Shown: one piece after another, positions 24,440-37,388 of the stretch
Layout of the letters: every line of letters begins with the position of its first letter
Numbering within the stretch: position 1 is the stretch's first letter
Source: Oasisia sp. SBJ-2009
Taxonomy: Eukaryota > Annelida > Polychaeta > Sabellida > Siboglinidae
Length of the DNA stretch: 64,000 nt
Direction: 5' to 3'
Assembly: GCA_964017155.1 (NCBI GenBank)
Contig: OZ024867.1
Coordinates: 26,499,609-26,563,608, forward strand
Notes under the pieces: model-generated
What the model was told of the DNA's origin: nothing
The model's input: only the letters and a program-made list of their open reading frames with translations
Database searches by the model: none
Position numbers and translations under genes: made by a program

Positions 24440-26100
24440 GTGTTGGGTGGAGTCAGGAGTTTGGGTGGAGTGCGGAGGTTGGGTGGAGTGGGGAGGTTGG
24501 GTGGAATGGGGAGGTTGGGAGACGTGGGGAGGTTGGGTGGAGTGGGGAGGTTGGGTGGAGTGGGGAGGTTGGGTGAAGTGGGGAGGTTGGGTGGAGTGGG
24601 GAGGTTGGGTGAACTGGGGAGGTTGGGAGAAGTGGGGAGGTTGGGTGGAGTGGGGAGGTTGGGTGGAGTGGGGAGGTTGGGTGGAGTGGGGAGGTTGGGT
24701 GAAGTGGGGAGGTTGGGTGGAGTGGGGAGGTTGAATGGAGGGCGGAGGTTGGGTGAAGTGGGGAGGTTGGGTGGAGTGCGGAGGTTGGTTCGAGTGGGGA
24801 GGTTGGGAGAAGTGGGGAGGTTGGGTGGAGTGGGGAGGTTGGGTGGAGTGGGGAGGTTGGGTGGAGTGGGGAGGTTGAATAGGGGCGGAGGTTGGGTGGA
24901 GTGGGGAGGTTGGGTGGAGTGGGGAGGTTGGGTGGAGCGGGGAGGTTGGGTGGAGTGGGGAGGTTGGGTGGAGTGGGGAGGTTGGGTGGAGTGGGGAGGT
25001 TGGGAGAAGTGGGGAGGTTGGGTGGAGTGGGGAGGTTGGGTGGAGTGGGGAGGTTGGGTGGAGTGGGGAGGTTGAATGGAGGGCGGAGGTTGGGTGGAGT
25101 GGGGAGGTTGGGTGGAGAGGGGAGGTTGCGTGGAGTGGGGAGGTTGGCTGGAGTGGGGAGGTTGGGTGGAGTGGGGAGGTTGGGTGGAATGGGGAGGTTG
25201 GGAGACGTGGGTAGGTTGGGTGGAGTGGGGAGGTTGGGTGGAGGGCGGAGGTTGGGTGAAGTGGGGAGGTTGGGTGGAGTGGGGAGGTTGGGTGGAGTGG
25301 GGAGGTTGGGTGAAGTGGGGAGGTTGGGTGGAGTAGGGAGGTTGGCTGGAGTGGGGAGGTTGAGTGGAGTGGGGAGGTTGGGTGGAGTGGGGAGGTTGGG
25401 TGGAGTGGGGAGGTTGGGTGGAGTGGGGAGGTTGGGTGGAGTGGAGAGGTTGGGTGGAGTGGGGAGGTTGGGTGAACTGGGGAGGTTGGGAGAAGTGGGG
25501 AGGTTGGGTGGAGTGGGGAGGTTGGGTGGAGTGGGGAGGTTGGGTGGAGTGGGGAGGTTGGGTGAAGTGGGGAGGTTGGGTGGAGTGGGGAGGTTGAATG
25601 GAGGGCGGAGGTTGGGTGAAGTGGGGAGGTTGGATGGAGTGGGGAGGTTGGTTCAAGTGGGGAGGTTGGGAGAAGTGGGGAGGTTGGGTGGAGTGGGGAG
25701 GTTGGGTGGAGTGGGGAGGTTGGGTGGAGTGGAGAGGTTGAATGGAGGGCGGAGGTTGGGTGGAGTGGGGAGGTTGGGTGGAGTGGGGAGGTTGGGTGGA
25801 GTGGGGAGGTTGGGTGGAGTGGGGAGGTTGGGTGGAGTGGGGAGGTTGGGAGAAGTGGGGAGGTTGGGTGGAGTGGGGAGGTTGGGTGGAATGGGGAGGT
25901 TGGGTGGAGTGGGGAGGTTGAATGGAGGGCGGAGGTTGGGTGGAGTGGGGAGGTTGGGTGGAGTGGGGAGGTTGGGTGGAGTGGGGAGGCTGGGTGGAGT
26001 GGGGAGGTTGGGTGGAGTGGGGAGGTTGGGAGAAGTGGGGAGGTTGGGTGGAGTGGGGAGGTTGGGTGGAGTGGGGAGGTTGGGTGAAGTGGGGAGGTTG
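24440..26100 (+). repeat. 18-bp minisatellite, block 15 (subfamily junction)
   Basis: About 92 monomers. The start has the left-half order (GAGTTT leader, 17-bp monomer near 24880). From about 25100 it changes to right-half variants (GAGACGTGGGTAGG, GAGTGGAGAGG, GGTTCAAGTGG). The following LINE copy is of the right-half subfamily. This block is the boundary between the two array halves. Confidence 0.95.
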
Positions 26101-26808
26101 CGGTACTCACCACACTTGACATCGATCCCAAACAGCTCTCAAACAAGCACTCGCACACGGTGTACAAATACAACTCTGCTAACTTTGAGGGCCTAAGGGC
26201 AGACATGGCAGCTTACGCAGCGATGTTTTTAATGGAAAATCCAACATCTAGAACAACAGAGGAGAACTGGAAATCATTCAAGAGTGCATTACATCAAGCC
26301 ATCATTAAACACGTTCCAACGACAAAGTCCAAAACTAAACGACACCTGCCTTGGATCACATGGAAAATCAAGTGTGAAATTCGGAAGAAAGACAGGCAGT
26401 ATCGCAAAGCAAGAAAGTCAAAAAAGCATGAAGACTGGTCAGCCTACCCTATAAAACGGCAACAGTTACAGAAACTATTCACATCTGCTCATGATGACTA
26501 CATCAGAAACGTGATTGGTGCGAGCCTGCTTGACAGAGGAAACCAAAAGAAATGTTGGTCTTTTGTCAAACTCAATAGAACTGAAAACTTGGGTATCCCT
26601 ATACTCTCTGATACAAATGGCCTCCACATTACAAGTCAAGCCAAGGCAGAGGCTTTAGACACGCACTTTGTGTCAGTCTTCACCAGTGATCATGGTAAAC
26701 ACTTGCCTGACAAAGGACTGTCTCCCTACCATGATATGGGCATCATAAAGTTCACACAACCCGGAATTTAAATTTTACTAAAGAACATTGACCAAACGAA
26801 AGCCCCTT
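26101..26808 (+). pseudogene. LINE ORF2 linker fragment, copy 16
   Basis: First copy of the right-half subfamily: LFTS for LLTS (CTATTCACATC) and IIKFTQ (CATAAAGTTC). It has a private Asn-to-Ser change (ACAAGTCAAG). Full-length frame; subtype B hairpin follows. Confidence 0.85.
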
Positions 26809-27053
26809 ACAAAAAAGACCAATGGTATACCATTGAATACAATTGAATACCATTCAGCGTCAACGATATTTCAGCAGGACTCAGTGGTACTTTCAACGGT
26901 AATTTATTATGCCATTCAGTACCACTGAACGGTACACAGAATACAAAATATCATTAAAAAAACATTCAGATACCATTCAGATACCATTCAAATACCATTG
27001 GCCATTATACCCCTAGTACCATTCAATGGTATTAGAATGGTATATTTTTGTAA

Positions 27054-28283
27054 GTGTTGGGTGGAGTGCAGAGGTTGGGTTGAGTGCGGAGGTTGGGTGG
27101 AGTGGGGAGGTTGGGTGGAGTGGGGAGGTTGGGTGGAGTGGGGAGGTTGGGTGGAGTGGGGAGGTTGGGTGGAGTGGGGAGGTTGGGTGGAGTGGGGAGG
27201 TTGGGTGGAGTGGGTAGGTTGAATGGAGGGCGGAAGTTGGTTGGAGTGGGGAGGTTGGGTGGAGAGGGGAGGTTGCGTGGAGTGGGGAGGTTGGCTGGAG
27301 TGGGGAGGTTGGGTGGAGTGGGGAGGTTGGGTGGAATGGGGAGGTTGGGAGACGTGGGTAGGTTGGGTGGAGTGGGGAGGTTGGGTGGAGGGCGGAGGTT
27401 GGGTGGAGTGGAGAGGTTGGGTGGAGTGGGGAGGTTGGGTGAAGTGGGGAGGTTGGGTGGAGTGGGGAGGTTGGGTGGAATGGGGAGGTTGGGTGAAGTG
27501 GGGAGGTTGGGTGGAGTAGTGAGGTTGGCTGGAGTGGGGAGGTTGAGTGGAGTGGGGAGGTTGGGTGGAGTGGGGAGGTTGGGTGGAGTGGGGAGGTTGG
27601 GTGGAGTGGGGAGGTTGGGTGGAGTGGTGAGGTTGGGTGGAGTGGGGAGGTTGGGTGAACTGGGGAGGTTGGGAGAAGTGGGGAGGTTGGGTGGAGTGGG
27701 GAGGTTGGGTGGAGTGGGGAGGTTGGGTGAAGTGGGGAGGTTGGGTGGAGTGGGGAGGTTGAATGGAGGGCGGAGGTTGGGTGAAGTGGGGAGGTTGGGT
27801 GGAGTGGGGAGGTTGGTTCGAGTGGGGAGGTTGGGAGAAGTGGGGAGGTTGGGTGGAGTGGGGAGGTTGGGTGGAGTGGGGAGGTTGGGTGGAGTGGAGA
27901 GGTTGAATGGAGGGCGGAGGTTGGGTGGAGTGGGGAGGTTGGGTGGAGTGGGGAGGTTGGGTGGAGTGGGGAGGTTGGGTGGAGTGGGGAGGTTGGGTGG
28001 AGTGGGGAGGTTGGGTGGAGTGGGGAGGTTGGGAGAAGTGGGGAGGTTGGTTGGAGTGGGGAGGTTGGGTGGAGTGGGGAGGTTGGGTGGAGTGGGGAGG
28101 TTGAATGGAGGGCGGAGGTTGGGTGGAGTGGGGAGGTTGGGTGGAGAGGGGAGGTTGGGTGGAGTGGGGAGGCTGGGTGGAGTGGGGAGGTTGGGTGGAG
28201 TGGGGAGGTTGGGAGAAGTGGGGAGGTTGGGTGGAGTGGGGAGGTTGGGTGGAGTGGGGAGGTTGGGTGAAGTGGGGAGGTTG
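27054..28283 (+). repeat. 18-bp minisatellite, block 16
   Basis: About 68 monomers with the B leader. Marker monomers include GGTTGAATGGAGGGCGGAAG and GGTGGAGTAGTGAGG. Confidence 0.95.
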
Positions 28284-28991
28284 CGGTACTCACCACACTT
28301 GACATCGATCCCAAACAGCTCTCAAACAAGCACTCGCACACGGTGTACAAATACAACTCTGCTAACTTTGAGGGCCTAAGGGCAGACATGGCAGCTTACG
28401 CAGCGATGTTTTTAATGGAAAATCCAACATCTAGAACAACAGAGGAGAACTGGAAATCATTCAAGAGTGCATTACATCAAGCCATCATTAAACACGTTCC
28501 AACGACAAAGTCCAAAACTAAACGACACCTGCCTTGGATCACATGGAAAATCAAGTGTGAAATTCGTAAGAAAGACAGGCAGTATCGCAAAGCAAGAAAG
28601 TCAAAAAAGCATGAAGACTGGTCAGCCTACCCTATAAAACGGCAACAGTTACAGAAACTATTCACATCTGCTCATGATGACTACATCAGAAACGTGATTG
28701 GTGCGAGCCTGCTTGACAGAGGAAACCAAAAGAAATGTTGGTCTTTTGTCAAACTCAATAGAACTGAAAACTTGGGTATCCCTATACTCTCTGATACAAA
28801 TGGCCTCCACATTACAAATCAAGCCAAGGCAGAGGCTTTAGACACGCACTTTGTGTCAGTCTTCACCAGTGATCATGGTAAACACTTGCCTGACAAAGGA
28901 CTGTCTCCCTACCATGATATGGGCATCATACAGTTCACACAACCCGGAATTTAAATTTTACTAAAGAACATTGACCAAACGAAAGCCCCTT
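28284..28991 (+). pseudogene. LINE ORF2 linker fragment, copy 17
   Basis: Full-length frame, LFTS type, IIQFTQ, with a silent CGTAAG change that only copy 20 shares. Copies 17 and 20 are 6436 bp apart. Confidence 0.85.
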
Positions 28992-29236
28992 ACAAAAAAG
29001 ACCAATGGTATACCATTGAATACAATTGAATACCATTCAGCGTCAACGATATTTCAGCAGGACTCAGTGGTACTTTCAACGGTAATTTATTATGCCATTC
29101 AGTACCACTGAACGGTACACAGAATACAAAATATCATTAAAAAAACATTCAGATACCATTCAGATACCATTCAAATACCATTGGCCATTATACCCCTAGT
29201 ACCATTCAATGGTATTAGAATGGTATATTTTTGTAA

Positions 29237-31006
29237 GTGTTGGGTGGAGTGCAGAGGTTGGGTTGAGTGCGGAGGTTGGGTGGAGTGGGGAGGTTGGGTG
29301 GAGTGGGGAGGTTGGGTGGAGTGGGGAGGTTGGGTGGAGTGGGGAGGTTGGGTGGAGTGGGGAGGTTGGGTGGAGTGGGGAGGTTGGGTGGAGTGGGTAG
29401 GTTGAATGGAGGGCGGAAGTTGGTTGGAGTGGGGAGGTTGGGTGGAGAGGGGAGGTTGCGTGGAGTGGGGAGGTTGGCTGGAGTGGGGAGGTTGGGTGGA
29501 GTGGGGAGGTTGGGTGGAATGGGGAGGTTGGGAGACGTGGGTAGGTTGGGTGGAGTGGGGAGGTTGGGTGAAGTGGGGAGGTTGGGTGGAGTGGGGAGGT
29601 TGGATGGAGTGGGGAGGTTGGGTGAAGTGGGGAGGTTGGGTGGAGTGGGGAGGTTGGGTGGAGTGGGGAGGTTGGGTGGAGTGGGGAGGTTGGGTGGAGT
29701 GGGGAGGTTGGGTGGAGTGGGGAGGTTGGGTGGAGTGGGGACGTTGGGTGAACTGGGGAGGTTGGGAGAAGTGGGGAGGTTGAATGGAGAGCGGAGGTTG
29801 GGTGAAGTGGGGAGGTTGGGTGGAGTGGGGAGGTTGGTTCGAGTGGGGAGGTTGGGAGAAGTGGGGAGGTTGGGTGGAGTGGGGAGGTTGGGTGGAGTGG
29901 GGAGGTTGGGTGGAGTGGGGAGGTTGAATGGAGGGCGGAGGTTGGGTGGAGTGGGGAGGTTGGGTGGAGTGGGGAGGTTGGGTGGAGTGGGGAGGTTGGG
30001 TGGAGTGGGTAGGTTGAATGGAGGGCGGAAGTTGGTTGGAGTGGGGAGGTTGGGTGGAGAGGGGAGGTTGCGTGGAGTGGGGAGGTTGGCTGGAGTGGGG
30101 AGGTTGGGTGGAGTGGGGAGGTTGGGTGGAGTGGGTAGGTTGAATGGAGGGCGGAAGTTGGTTGGAGTGGGGAGGTTGGGTGGAGAGGGGAGGTTGCATG
30201 GAGTGGGGAGGTTGGCTGGAGTGGGGAGGTTGGGTGGAGTGGGGAGGTTGGGTGGAATGGGGAGGTTGGGAGACGTGGGTAGGTTGGGTGGAGTGGGGAG
30301 GTTGGGTGGAGTGGGGAGGTTGGGTGAAGTGGGGAGGTTGGGTGGAGTGGGGAGGTTGGGTGGAGTGGGGAGGTTGGGTGGAATGGGGAGGTTGGGTGGA
30401 GTGGGGAGGTTGGGTGGAGTGGGGAGGTTGGGTGGAGTGGGGAGGTTGGGTGAAGTGGGGAGGTTGGGTGGAGTGGGGAGGTTGAATGGAGGGCGGAGGT
30501 TGGGTGAAGTGGGGAGGTTGGGTGGAGTGGGGAGGTTGGTTCGAGTGGGGAGGTTGGGAGAAGTGGGGAGGTTGGGTGGAGTGGGGAGGTTGGGTGGAGT
30601 GGGGAGGTTGGGTGGAGTGGAGAGGTTGAATGGAGGGCGGAGGTTGGGTGGAGTGGGGAGGTTGGGTGGAGTGGGGAGGTTGGGTGGAGTGGGGAGGTTG
30701 GGTGGAGTGGGGAGGTTGGGTGGAGTGGGGAGGTTGGGTGGAGTGGGGAGGTTGGGAGAAGTGGGGAGGTTGGGTGGAGTGGGGAGGTTGGGTGGAGTGG
30801 GGAGGTTGGGTGGAGTGGGGAGGTTGAATGGAGGGCGGAGGTTGGGTGGAGTGGGGAGGTTGGGTGGAGTGGGGAGGTTGGGTGGAGTGGGGAGGCTGGG
30901 TGGAGTGGGGAGGTTGGGTGGAGTGGGGAGGTTGGGAGAAGTGGGGAGGTTGGGTGGAGTGGGGAGGTTGGGTGGAGTGGGGAGGTTGGGTGAAGTGGGG
31001 AGGTTG
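29237..31006 (+). repeat. 18-bp minisatellite, block 17
   Basis: About 98 monomers. It contains three successive sub-blocks each opening with GGTTGAATGGAGGGCGGAAG, indicating internal duplication. Block 20 is the same block minus 54 bp. Confidence 0.95.
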
Positions 31007-31714
31007 CGGTACTCACCACACTTGACATCGATCCCAAACAGCTCTCAAACAAGCACTCGCACACGGTGTACAAATACAACTCTGCTAACTTTGAGGGCCT
31101 AAGGGCAGACATGGCAGCTTACGCAGCGATGTTTTTAATGGAAAATCCAACATCTAGAACAACAGAGGAGAACTGGAAATCATTCAAGAGTGCATTACAT
31201 CAAGCCATCATTAAACACGTTCCAACGACAAAGTCCAAAACTAAACGACACCTGCCTTGGATCACATGGAAAATCAAGTGTGAAATTCGGAAGAAAGACA
31301 GGCAGTATCGCAAAGCAAGAAAGTCAAAAAAGCATGAAGACTGGTCAGCCTACCCTATAAAACGGCAACAGTTACAGAAACTATTCACATCTGCTCATGA
31401 TGACTACATCAGAAACGTGATTGGTGCGAGCCTGCTTGACAGAGGAAACCAAAAGAAATGTTGGTCTTTTGTCAAACTCAATAGAACTGAAAACTTGGGT
31501 ATCCCTATACTCTCTGATACAAATGGCCTCCACATTACAAATCAAGCCAAGGCAGAGGCTTTAGACACGCACTTTGTGTCAGTCTTCACCAGTGATCATG
31601 GTAAACACTTGCCTGACAAAGGACTGTCTCCCTACCATGATATGGGCATCATAAAGTTCACACAACCCGGAATTTAAATTTTACTAAAGAACATTGACCA
31701 AACGAAAGCCCCTT
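31007..31714 (+). pseudogene. LINE ORF2 linker fragment, copy 18
   Basis: Full-length frame, LFTS and IIKFTQ type. The spacer has a private CCATTGACCATT change near the long stem. Confidence 0.85.
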
Positions 31715-31959
31715 ACAAAAAAGACCAATGGTATACCATTGAATACAATTGAATACCATTCAGCGTCAACGATATTTCAGCAGGACTCAGTGGTACTTTC
31801 AACGGTAATTTATTATGCCATTCAGTACCACTGAACGGTACACAGAATACAAAATATCATTAAAAAAACATTCAGATACCATTCAGATACCATTCAAATA
31901 CCATTGACCATTATACCCCTAGTACCATTCAATGGTATTAGAATGGTATATTTTTGTAA

Positions 31960-32973
31960 GTGTTGGGTGGAGTGCAGAGGTTGGGTTGAGTGCGGAGGTT
32001 GGGTGGAGTGGGGAGGTTGGGTGGAGTGGGGAGGTTGGGTGGATTGTGGAGGTTGGGTGGAGAGGGGAGGTTGGGTGGAGTGGGGAGGTTGGGTGGAGTG
32101 GGGAGGTTGGGTGGAGTGGGGAGGTTGGGTGGAGTGGGGAGGTTGGGTGGAGTGGGGAGGTTGGGTGGAGTGGGGAGGTTGGGTGGAGTGGGGAGGTTGG
32201 GTGGAGTGGGGAGGTTGGATGGAGTGGGGAGGTTGGGTGAAGTGGGGAGGTTGGGTGGAGTGGGGAGGTTGGGTGAAGTGGGGAGGTTGGGTGGAGTGGG
32301 GAGATTGAATGGAGGGCGGAGGTTGGGTGAAGTGGGGAGGTTGGGTGGAGTGGGGAGGTTGGTTCAAGTGGGGAGGTTGGGAGAAGTGGGGAGGTTGGGT
32401 GGAGTGGGGAGGTTGGGTGGAGTGGGGAGGTTGGGTGGAGTGGGGAGGTTAAATGGAGGGCGGAGGTTGGGTGGAGTGGGGAGGTTGGGTGGAGTGGGGA
32501 GGTTGGGTGGAGTGGGGAGGTTGGGTGGAGTGGGGAGGTTGGGTGGAGTGGGGAGGTTGGGAGAAGTGGGGAGTTTCGGTGGAGTGGGGAGGTTGCGTGG
32601 AGTGCGGAGGTTGGCTGGAGTGGGGAGGTTGGGTGGAGTGGGGAGGTTGGGTGGAGTGGGGAGGTTGGGAGAAGTGGGGAGGTTGGGTGGAGTGGGGAGG
32701 TGGGGTGGAGTGGGGAGGTTGGGTGGAGTGGGGAGGTTGGGTGAAGTGGGGAGGTTGGGTGGAGTAGGGAGGTTGGGTGGAGTGGGGAGGTTGGGTGGAG
32801 TGGGGAGGTTGGGTGGAGTGGGGAGGTTGAATGGAGTGGGGAGGTTGGGTGGAGTGGGGAGGTTGGGTGAAGTGGGGAGGTTGGGTGGAGTGGGGAGGTT
32901 GGGTGGAGTGGGGAGGTTGGGTGAAGTGGGGAGGTTGGGTGGAGTGCGGAGGTTGGGTGAAATGGGGAGGTTG
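31960..32973 (+). repeat. 18-bp minisatellite, block 18
   Basis: About 56 monomers. It equals block 22 minus seven monomers (126 bp). Markers are GGGTGGATTGTGG near 32038, GGTTCAAGTGG and GGAGGTGGGGTGG. Confidence 0.95.
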
Positions 32974-33676
32974 CGGTACTCACCACACTTGACATCGATC
33001 CCAAACAGCTCTCAAACAAGCACTCGCACACGGTGTACAAATACAACTCTGCTAACTTTGAGGGCCTAAGGGCAGACATGGCAGCTTACGCAGCGATGTT
33101 TTTAATGGAAAATCCAACATCTAGAACAACAGAGGAGAACTGGAAATCATTCAAGAGTGCATCAAGCCATCATTAAACACGTTCCAACGACAAAGTCCAA
33201 AACTAAACGACACCTGCCTTGGATCACATGGAAAATCAAGTGTGAAATTCGGAAGAAAGACAGGCAGTATCGCAAAGCAAGAAAGTCAAAAAAGCATGAA
33301 GACTGGTCAGCCTACCCTATAAAACGGCAACAGTTACAGAAACTATTGACATCTGCTCATGATGACTACATCAGAAACGTGATTGCTGCGAGCCTGCTTG
33401 ACAGAGGAAACCAAAAGAAATGTTGGTCTTTTGTCAAACTCAATAGAACTGAAAACTTGGGTATCCCTATACTCTCTGATACAAATGGCCTCCACATTAC
33501 AAATCAAGCCAAGGCAGAGGCTTTAGACACGCACTTTGTGTCAGTCTTCACCAGTGATCATGGTAAACACTTGCCTGACAAAGGACTGTCTCCCTACCAT
33601 GATATGGGCATCATACAGTTCACACAACCCGGAATTTAAATTTTACTAAAGAACATTGACCAAACGAAAGCCCCTT
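32974..33676 (+). pseudogene. LINE ORF2 linker fragment, copy 19 (5-bp deletion)
   Basis: GTGCATTACATCAAGCC is shortened to GTGCATCAAGCC near 33160, which breaks the frame; it reopens at an ATG inside HQA. It also has IAAS for IGAS. Copies 23 and 24 share both marks and likewise have subtype A hairpins, unlike their neighbours. Confidence 0.87.
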
Positions 33677-33921
33677 ACAAAAAAGACCAATGGTATACCA
33701 TTGAATACAATTGAATACCATTCAGCGTCAACGATATTTCAGCAGGACTCAGTGGTACTTTCAACGGTAATTTATTATGCCATTCAGTACCACTGAACGG
33801 TACACAGAATACAAAATATCATTAAAAAAACATTCAGATACCATTCAGATACCATTCAAATACCATTGGCCATTATACCCCTAGAACCATTCAATGGTAT
33901 TTGAATGGTATATTTTTGTAA

Positions 33922-34719
33922 GTGTTGGGTGGAGTCAGGAGGTTGGGTGGAGTGTGGAGGTTGGGTGGAGTGGGGAGGTTGGGTGGAATGGGGAGGTTGG
34001 GAGAAGTGGGGAGGTTGGGTGGAGTGGGGAGGTTGGGTGGAGTGGGGAGGTTGGGTGGAGTGGGGAGGTTGAATGGAGGGCGGAGGTTGGGTGGAGTGGG
34101 GAGGTTGGGTGGAGTGGGGAGGTTGGGTGGAGTGGGGAGGTTGGGTGGAGTGGGGAGGTTGGGTGGAGTGGGGAGGTTGGGAGAAGTGGGGAGTTTCGGT
34201 GGAGTGGGGAGGTTGCGTGGAGTGCGGAGGTTGGCTGGAGTGGGGAGGTTGGGTGGAGTGGGGAGGTTGGGTGGAGTGGGGAGGTTGGGAGAAGTGGGGA
34301 GGTTGGGTGGAGTGGGGAGGTGGGGTGGAGTGGGGAGGTTGGGTGGAGTGGGGAGGTTGGGTGAAGTGGGGAGGTTGGGTGGAGTAGGGAGGTTGGGTGG
34401 AGTGGGGAGGTTGGGTGGAGTGGGGAGGTTGGGTGGAGTGGGGAGGTTGAATGGAGTGGGGAGGTTGGGTGGAGTGGGGAGGTTGGGTGGAGTGGGGAGG
34501 TTGGGTGGAGTGGGGAGGTTGAATGGAGGGCGGAGGTTGGGTGGAGTGGGGAGGTTGGGTGGAGTGGGGAGGTTGGGTGGAGAGGGGAGGTTGGGTGGAG
34601 TGGGGAGGTTGGGTGAAGTGGGGAGGTTGGGTGGAGTGGGGAGGTTGGGTGGAGTGGGGAGGTTGGGTGAAGTGGGGAGGTTGGGTGGAGTGCGGAGGTT
34701 GGGTGAAATGGGGAGGTTG
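33922..34719 (+). repeat. 18-bp minisatellite, block 19
   Basis: About 44 monomers with an A leader. Block 23 has the same length and order, with one change near the start (GTGTGG here, GTGCGG there). Confidence 0.95.
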
Positions 34720-35427
34720 CGGTACTCACCACACTTGACATCGATCCCAAACAGCTCTCAAACAAGCACTCGCACACGGTGTACAAATACAACTCTGCTA
34801 ACTTTGAGGGCCTAAGGGCAGACATGGCAGCTTACGCAGCGATGTTTTTAATGGAAAATCCAACATCTAGAACAACAGAGGAGAACTGGAAATCATTCAA
34901 GAGTGCATTACATCAAGCCATCATTAAACACGTTCCAACGACAAAGTCCAAAACTAAACGACACCTGCCTTGGATCACATGGAAAATCAAGTGTGAAATT
35001 CGTAAGAAAGACAGGCAGTATCGCAAAGCAAGAAAGTCAAAAAAGCATGAAGACTGGTCAGCCTACCCTATAAAACGGCAACAGTTACAGAAACTATTCA
35101 CATCTGCTCATGATGACTACATCAGAAACGTGATTGGTGCGAGCCTGCTTGACAGAGGAAACCAAAAGAAATGTTGGTCTTTTGTCAAACTCAATAGAAC
35201 TGAAAACTTGGGTATCCCTATACTCTCTGATACAAATGGCCTCCACATTACAAATCAAGCCAAGGCAGAGGCTTTAGACACGCACTTTGTGTCAGTCTTC
35301 ACCAGTGATCATGGTAAACACTTGCCTGACAAAGGACTGTCTCCCTACCATGATATGGGCATCATACAGTTCACACAACCCGGAATTTAAATTTTACTAA
35401 AGAACATTGACCAAACGAAAGCCCCTT
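34720..35427 (+). pseudogene. LINE ORF2 linker fragment, copy 20
   Basis: Full-length frame and the CGTAAG marker of copy 17. Confidence 0.85.
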
Positions 35428-35672
35428 ACAAAAAAGACCAATGGTATACCATTGAATACAATTGAATACCATTCAGCGTCAACGATATTTCAGCAGGACT
35501 CAGTGGTACTTTCAACGGTAATTTATTATGCCATTCAGTACCACTGAACGGTACACAGAATACAAAATATCATTAAAAAAACATTCAGATACCATTCAGA
35601 TACCATTCAAATACCATTGGCCATTATACCCCTAGTACCATTCAATGGTATTAGAATGGTATATTTTTGTAA

Positions 35673-37388
35673 GTGTTGGGTGGAGTGCAGAGGTTGGGTT
35701 GAGTGCGGAGGTTGGGTGGAGTGGGGAGGTTGGGTGGAGTGGGGAGGTTGGGTGGAGTGGGGAGGTTGGGTGGAGTGGGGAGGTTGGGTGGAGTGGGGAG
35801 GTTGGGTGGAGTGGGGAGGTTGGGTGGAGTGGGTAGGTTGAATGGAGGGCGGAAGTTGGTTGGAGTGGGGAGGTTGGGTGGAGAGGGGAGGTTGCGTGGA
35901 GTGGGGAGGTTGGCTGGAGTGGGGAGGTTGGGTGGAGTGGGGAGGTTGGGTGGAATGGGGAGGTTGGGAGACGTGGGTAGGTTGGGTGGAGTGGGGAGGT
36001 TGGGTGAAGTGGGGAGGTTGGGTGGAGTGGGGAGGTTGGATGGAGTGGGGAGGTTGGGTGAAGTGGGGAGGTTGGGTGGAGTGGGGAGGTTGGGTGGAGT
36101 GGGGAGGTTGGGTGGAGTGGGGAGGTTGGGTGGAGTGGGGAGGTTGGGTGGAGTGGGGAGGTTGGGTGGAGTGGGGACGTTGGGTGAACTGGGGAGGTTG
36201 GGAGAAGTGGGGAGGTTGAATGGAGAGCGGAGGTTGGGTGAAGTGGGGAGGTTGGGTGGAGTGGGGAGGTTGGTTCGAGTGGGGAGGTTGGGAGAAGTGG
36301 GGAGGTTGGGTGGAGTGGGGAGGTTGGGTGGAGTGGGGAGGTTGGGTGGAGTGGGGAGGTTGAATGGAGGGCGGAGGTTGGGTGGAGTGGGGAGGTTGGG
36401 TGGAGTGGGGAGGTTGGGTGGAGTGGGGAGGTTGGGTGGAGTGGGTAGGTTGAATGGAGGGCGGAAGTTGGTTGGAGTGGGGAGGTTGGGTGGAGAGGGG
36501 AGGTTGCGTGGAGTGGGGAGGTTGGCTGGAGTGAGGAGGTTGGGTGGAGTGGGGAGGTTGGGTGGAGTGGGTAGGTTGAATGGAGGGCGGAAGTTGGTTG
36601 GAGTGGGGAGGTTGGGTGGAGAGGGGAGGTTGCATGGAGTGGGGAGGTTGGCTGGAGTGGGGAGGTTGGGTGGAGTGGGGAGGTTGGGTGGAATGGGGAG
36701 GTTGGGAGACGTGGGTAGGTTGGGTGGAGTGGGGAGGTTGGGTGGAGTGGGGAGGTTGGGTGAAGTGGGGAGGTTGGGTGGAGTGGGGAGGTTGGGTGGA
36801 GTGGGGAGGTTGGGTGGAATGGGGAGGTTGGGTGGAGTGGGGAGGTTGGGTGGAGTGGGGAGGTTGGGTGGAGTGGGGAGGTTGGGTGAAGTGGGGAGGT
36901 TGGGTGGAGTGGGGAGGTTGAATGGAGGGCGGAGGTTGGGTGAAGTGGGGAGGTTGGGTGGAGTGGGGAGGTTGGTTCGAGTGGGGAGGTTGGGAGAAGT
37001 GGGGAGGTTGGGTGGAGTGGGGAGGTTGGGTGGAGTGGGGAGGTTGGGTGGAGTGGGGAGGTTGGGTGGAGTGGGGAGGTTGGGTGGAGTGGGGAGGTTG
37101 GGTGGAGTGGGGAGGTTGGGTGGAGTGGGGAGGTTGGGAGAAGTGGGGAGGTTGGGTGGAGTGGGGAGGTTGGGTGGAGTGGGGAGGTTGGGTGGAGTGG
37201 GGAGGTTGAATGGAGGGCGGAGGTTGGGTGGAGTGGGGAGGTTGGGTGGAGTGGGGAGGTTGGGTGGAGTGGGGAGGCTGGGTGGAGTGGGGAGGTTGGG
37301 TGGAGTGGGGAGGTTGGGAGAAGTGGGGAGGTTGGGTGGAGTGGGGAGGTTGGGTGGAGTGGGGAGGTTGGGTGAAGTGGGGAGGTTG
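35673..37388 (+). repeat. 18-bp minisatellite, block 20
   Basis: About 95 monomers, ordered as in block 17 but lacking three monomers (54 bp) around a GGTTGAATGGAGGGCGG variant near 37040. It has a private GAGTGAGGAGG near 36532. Confidence 0.95.
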
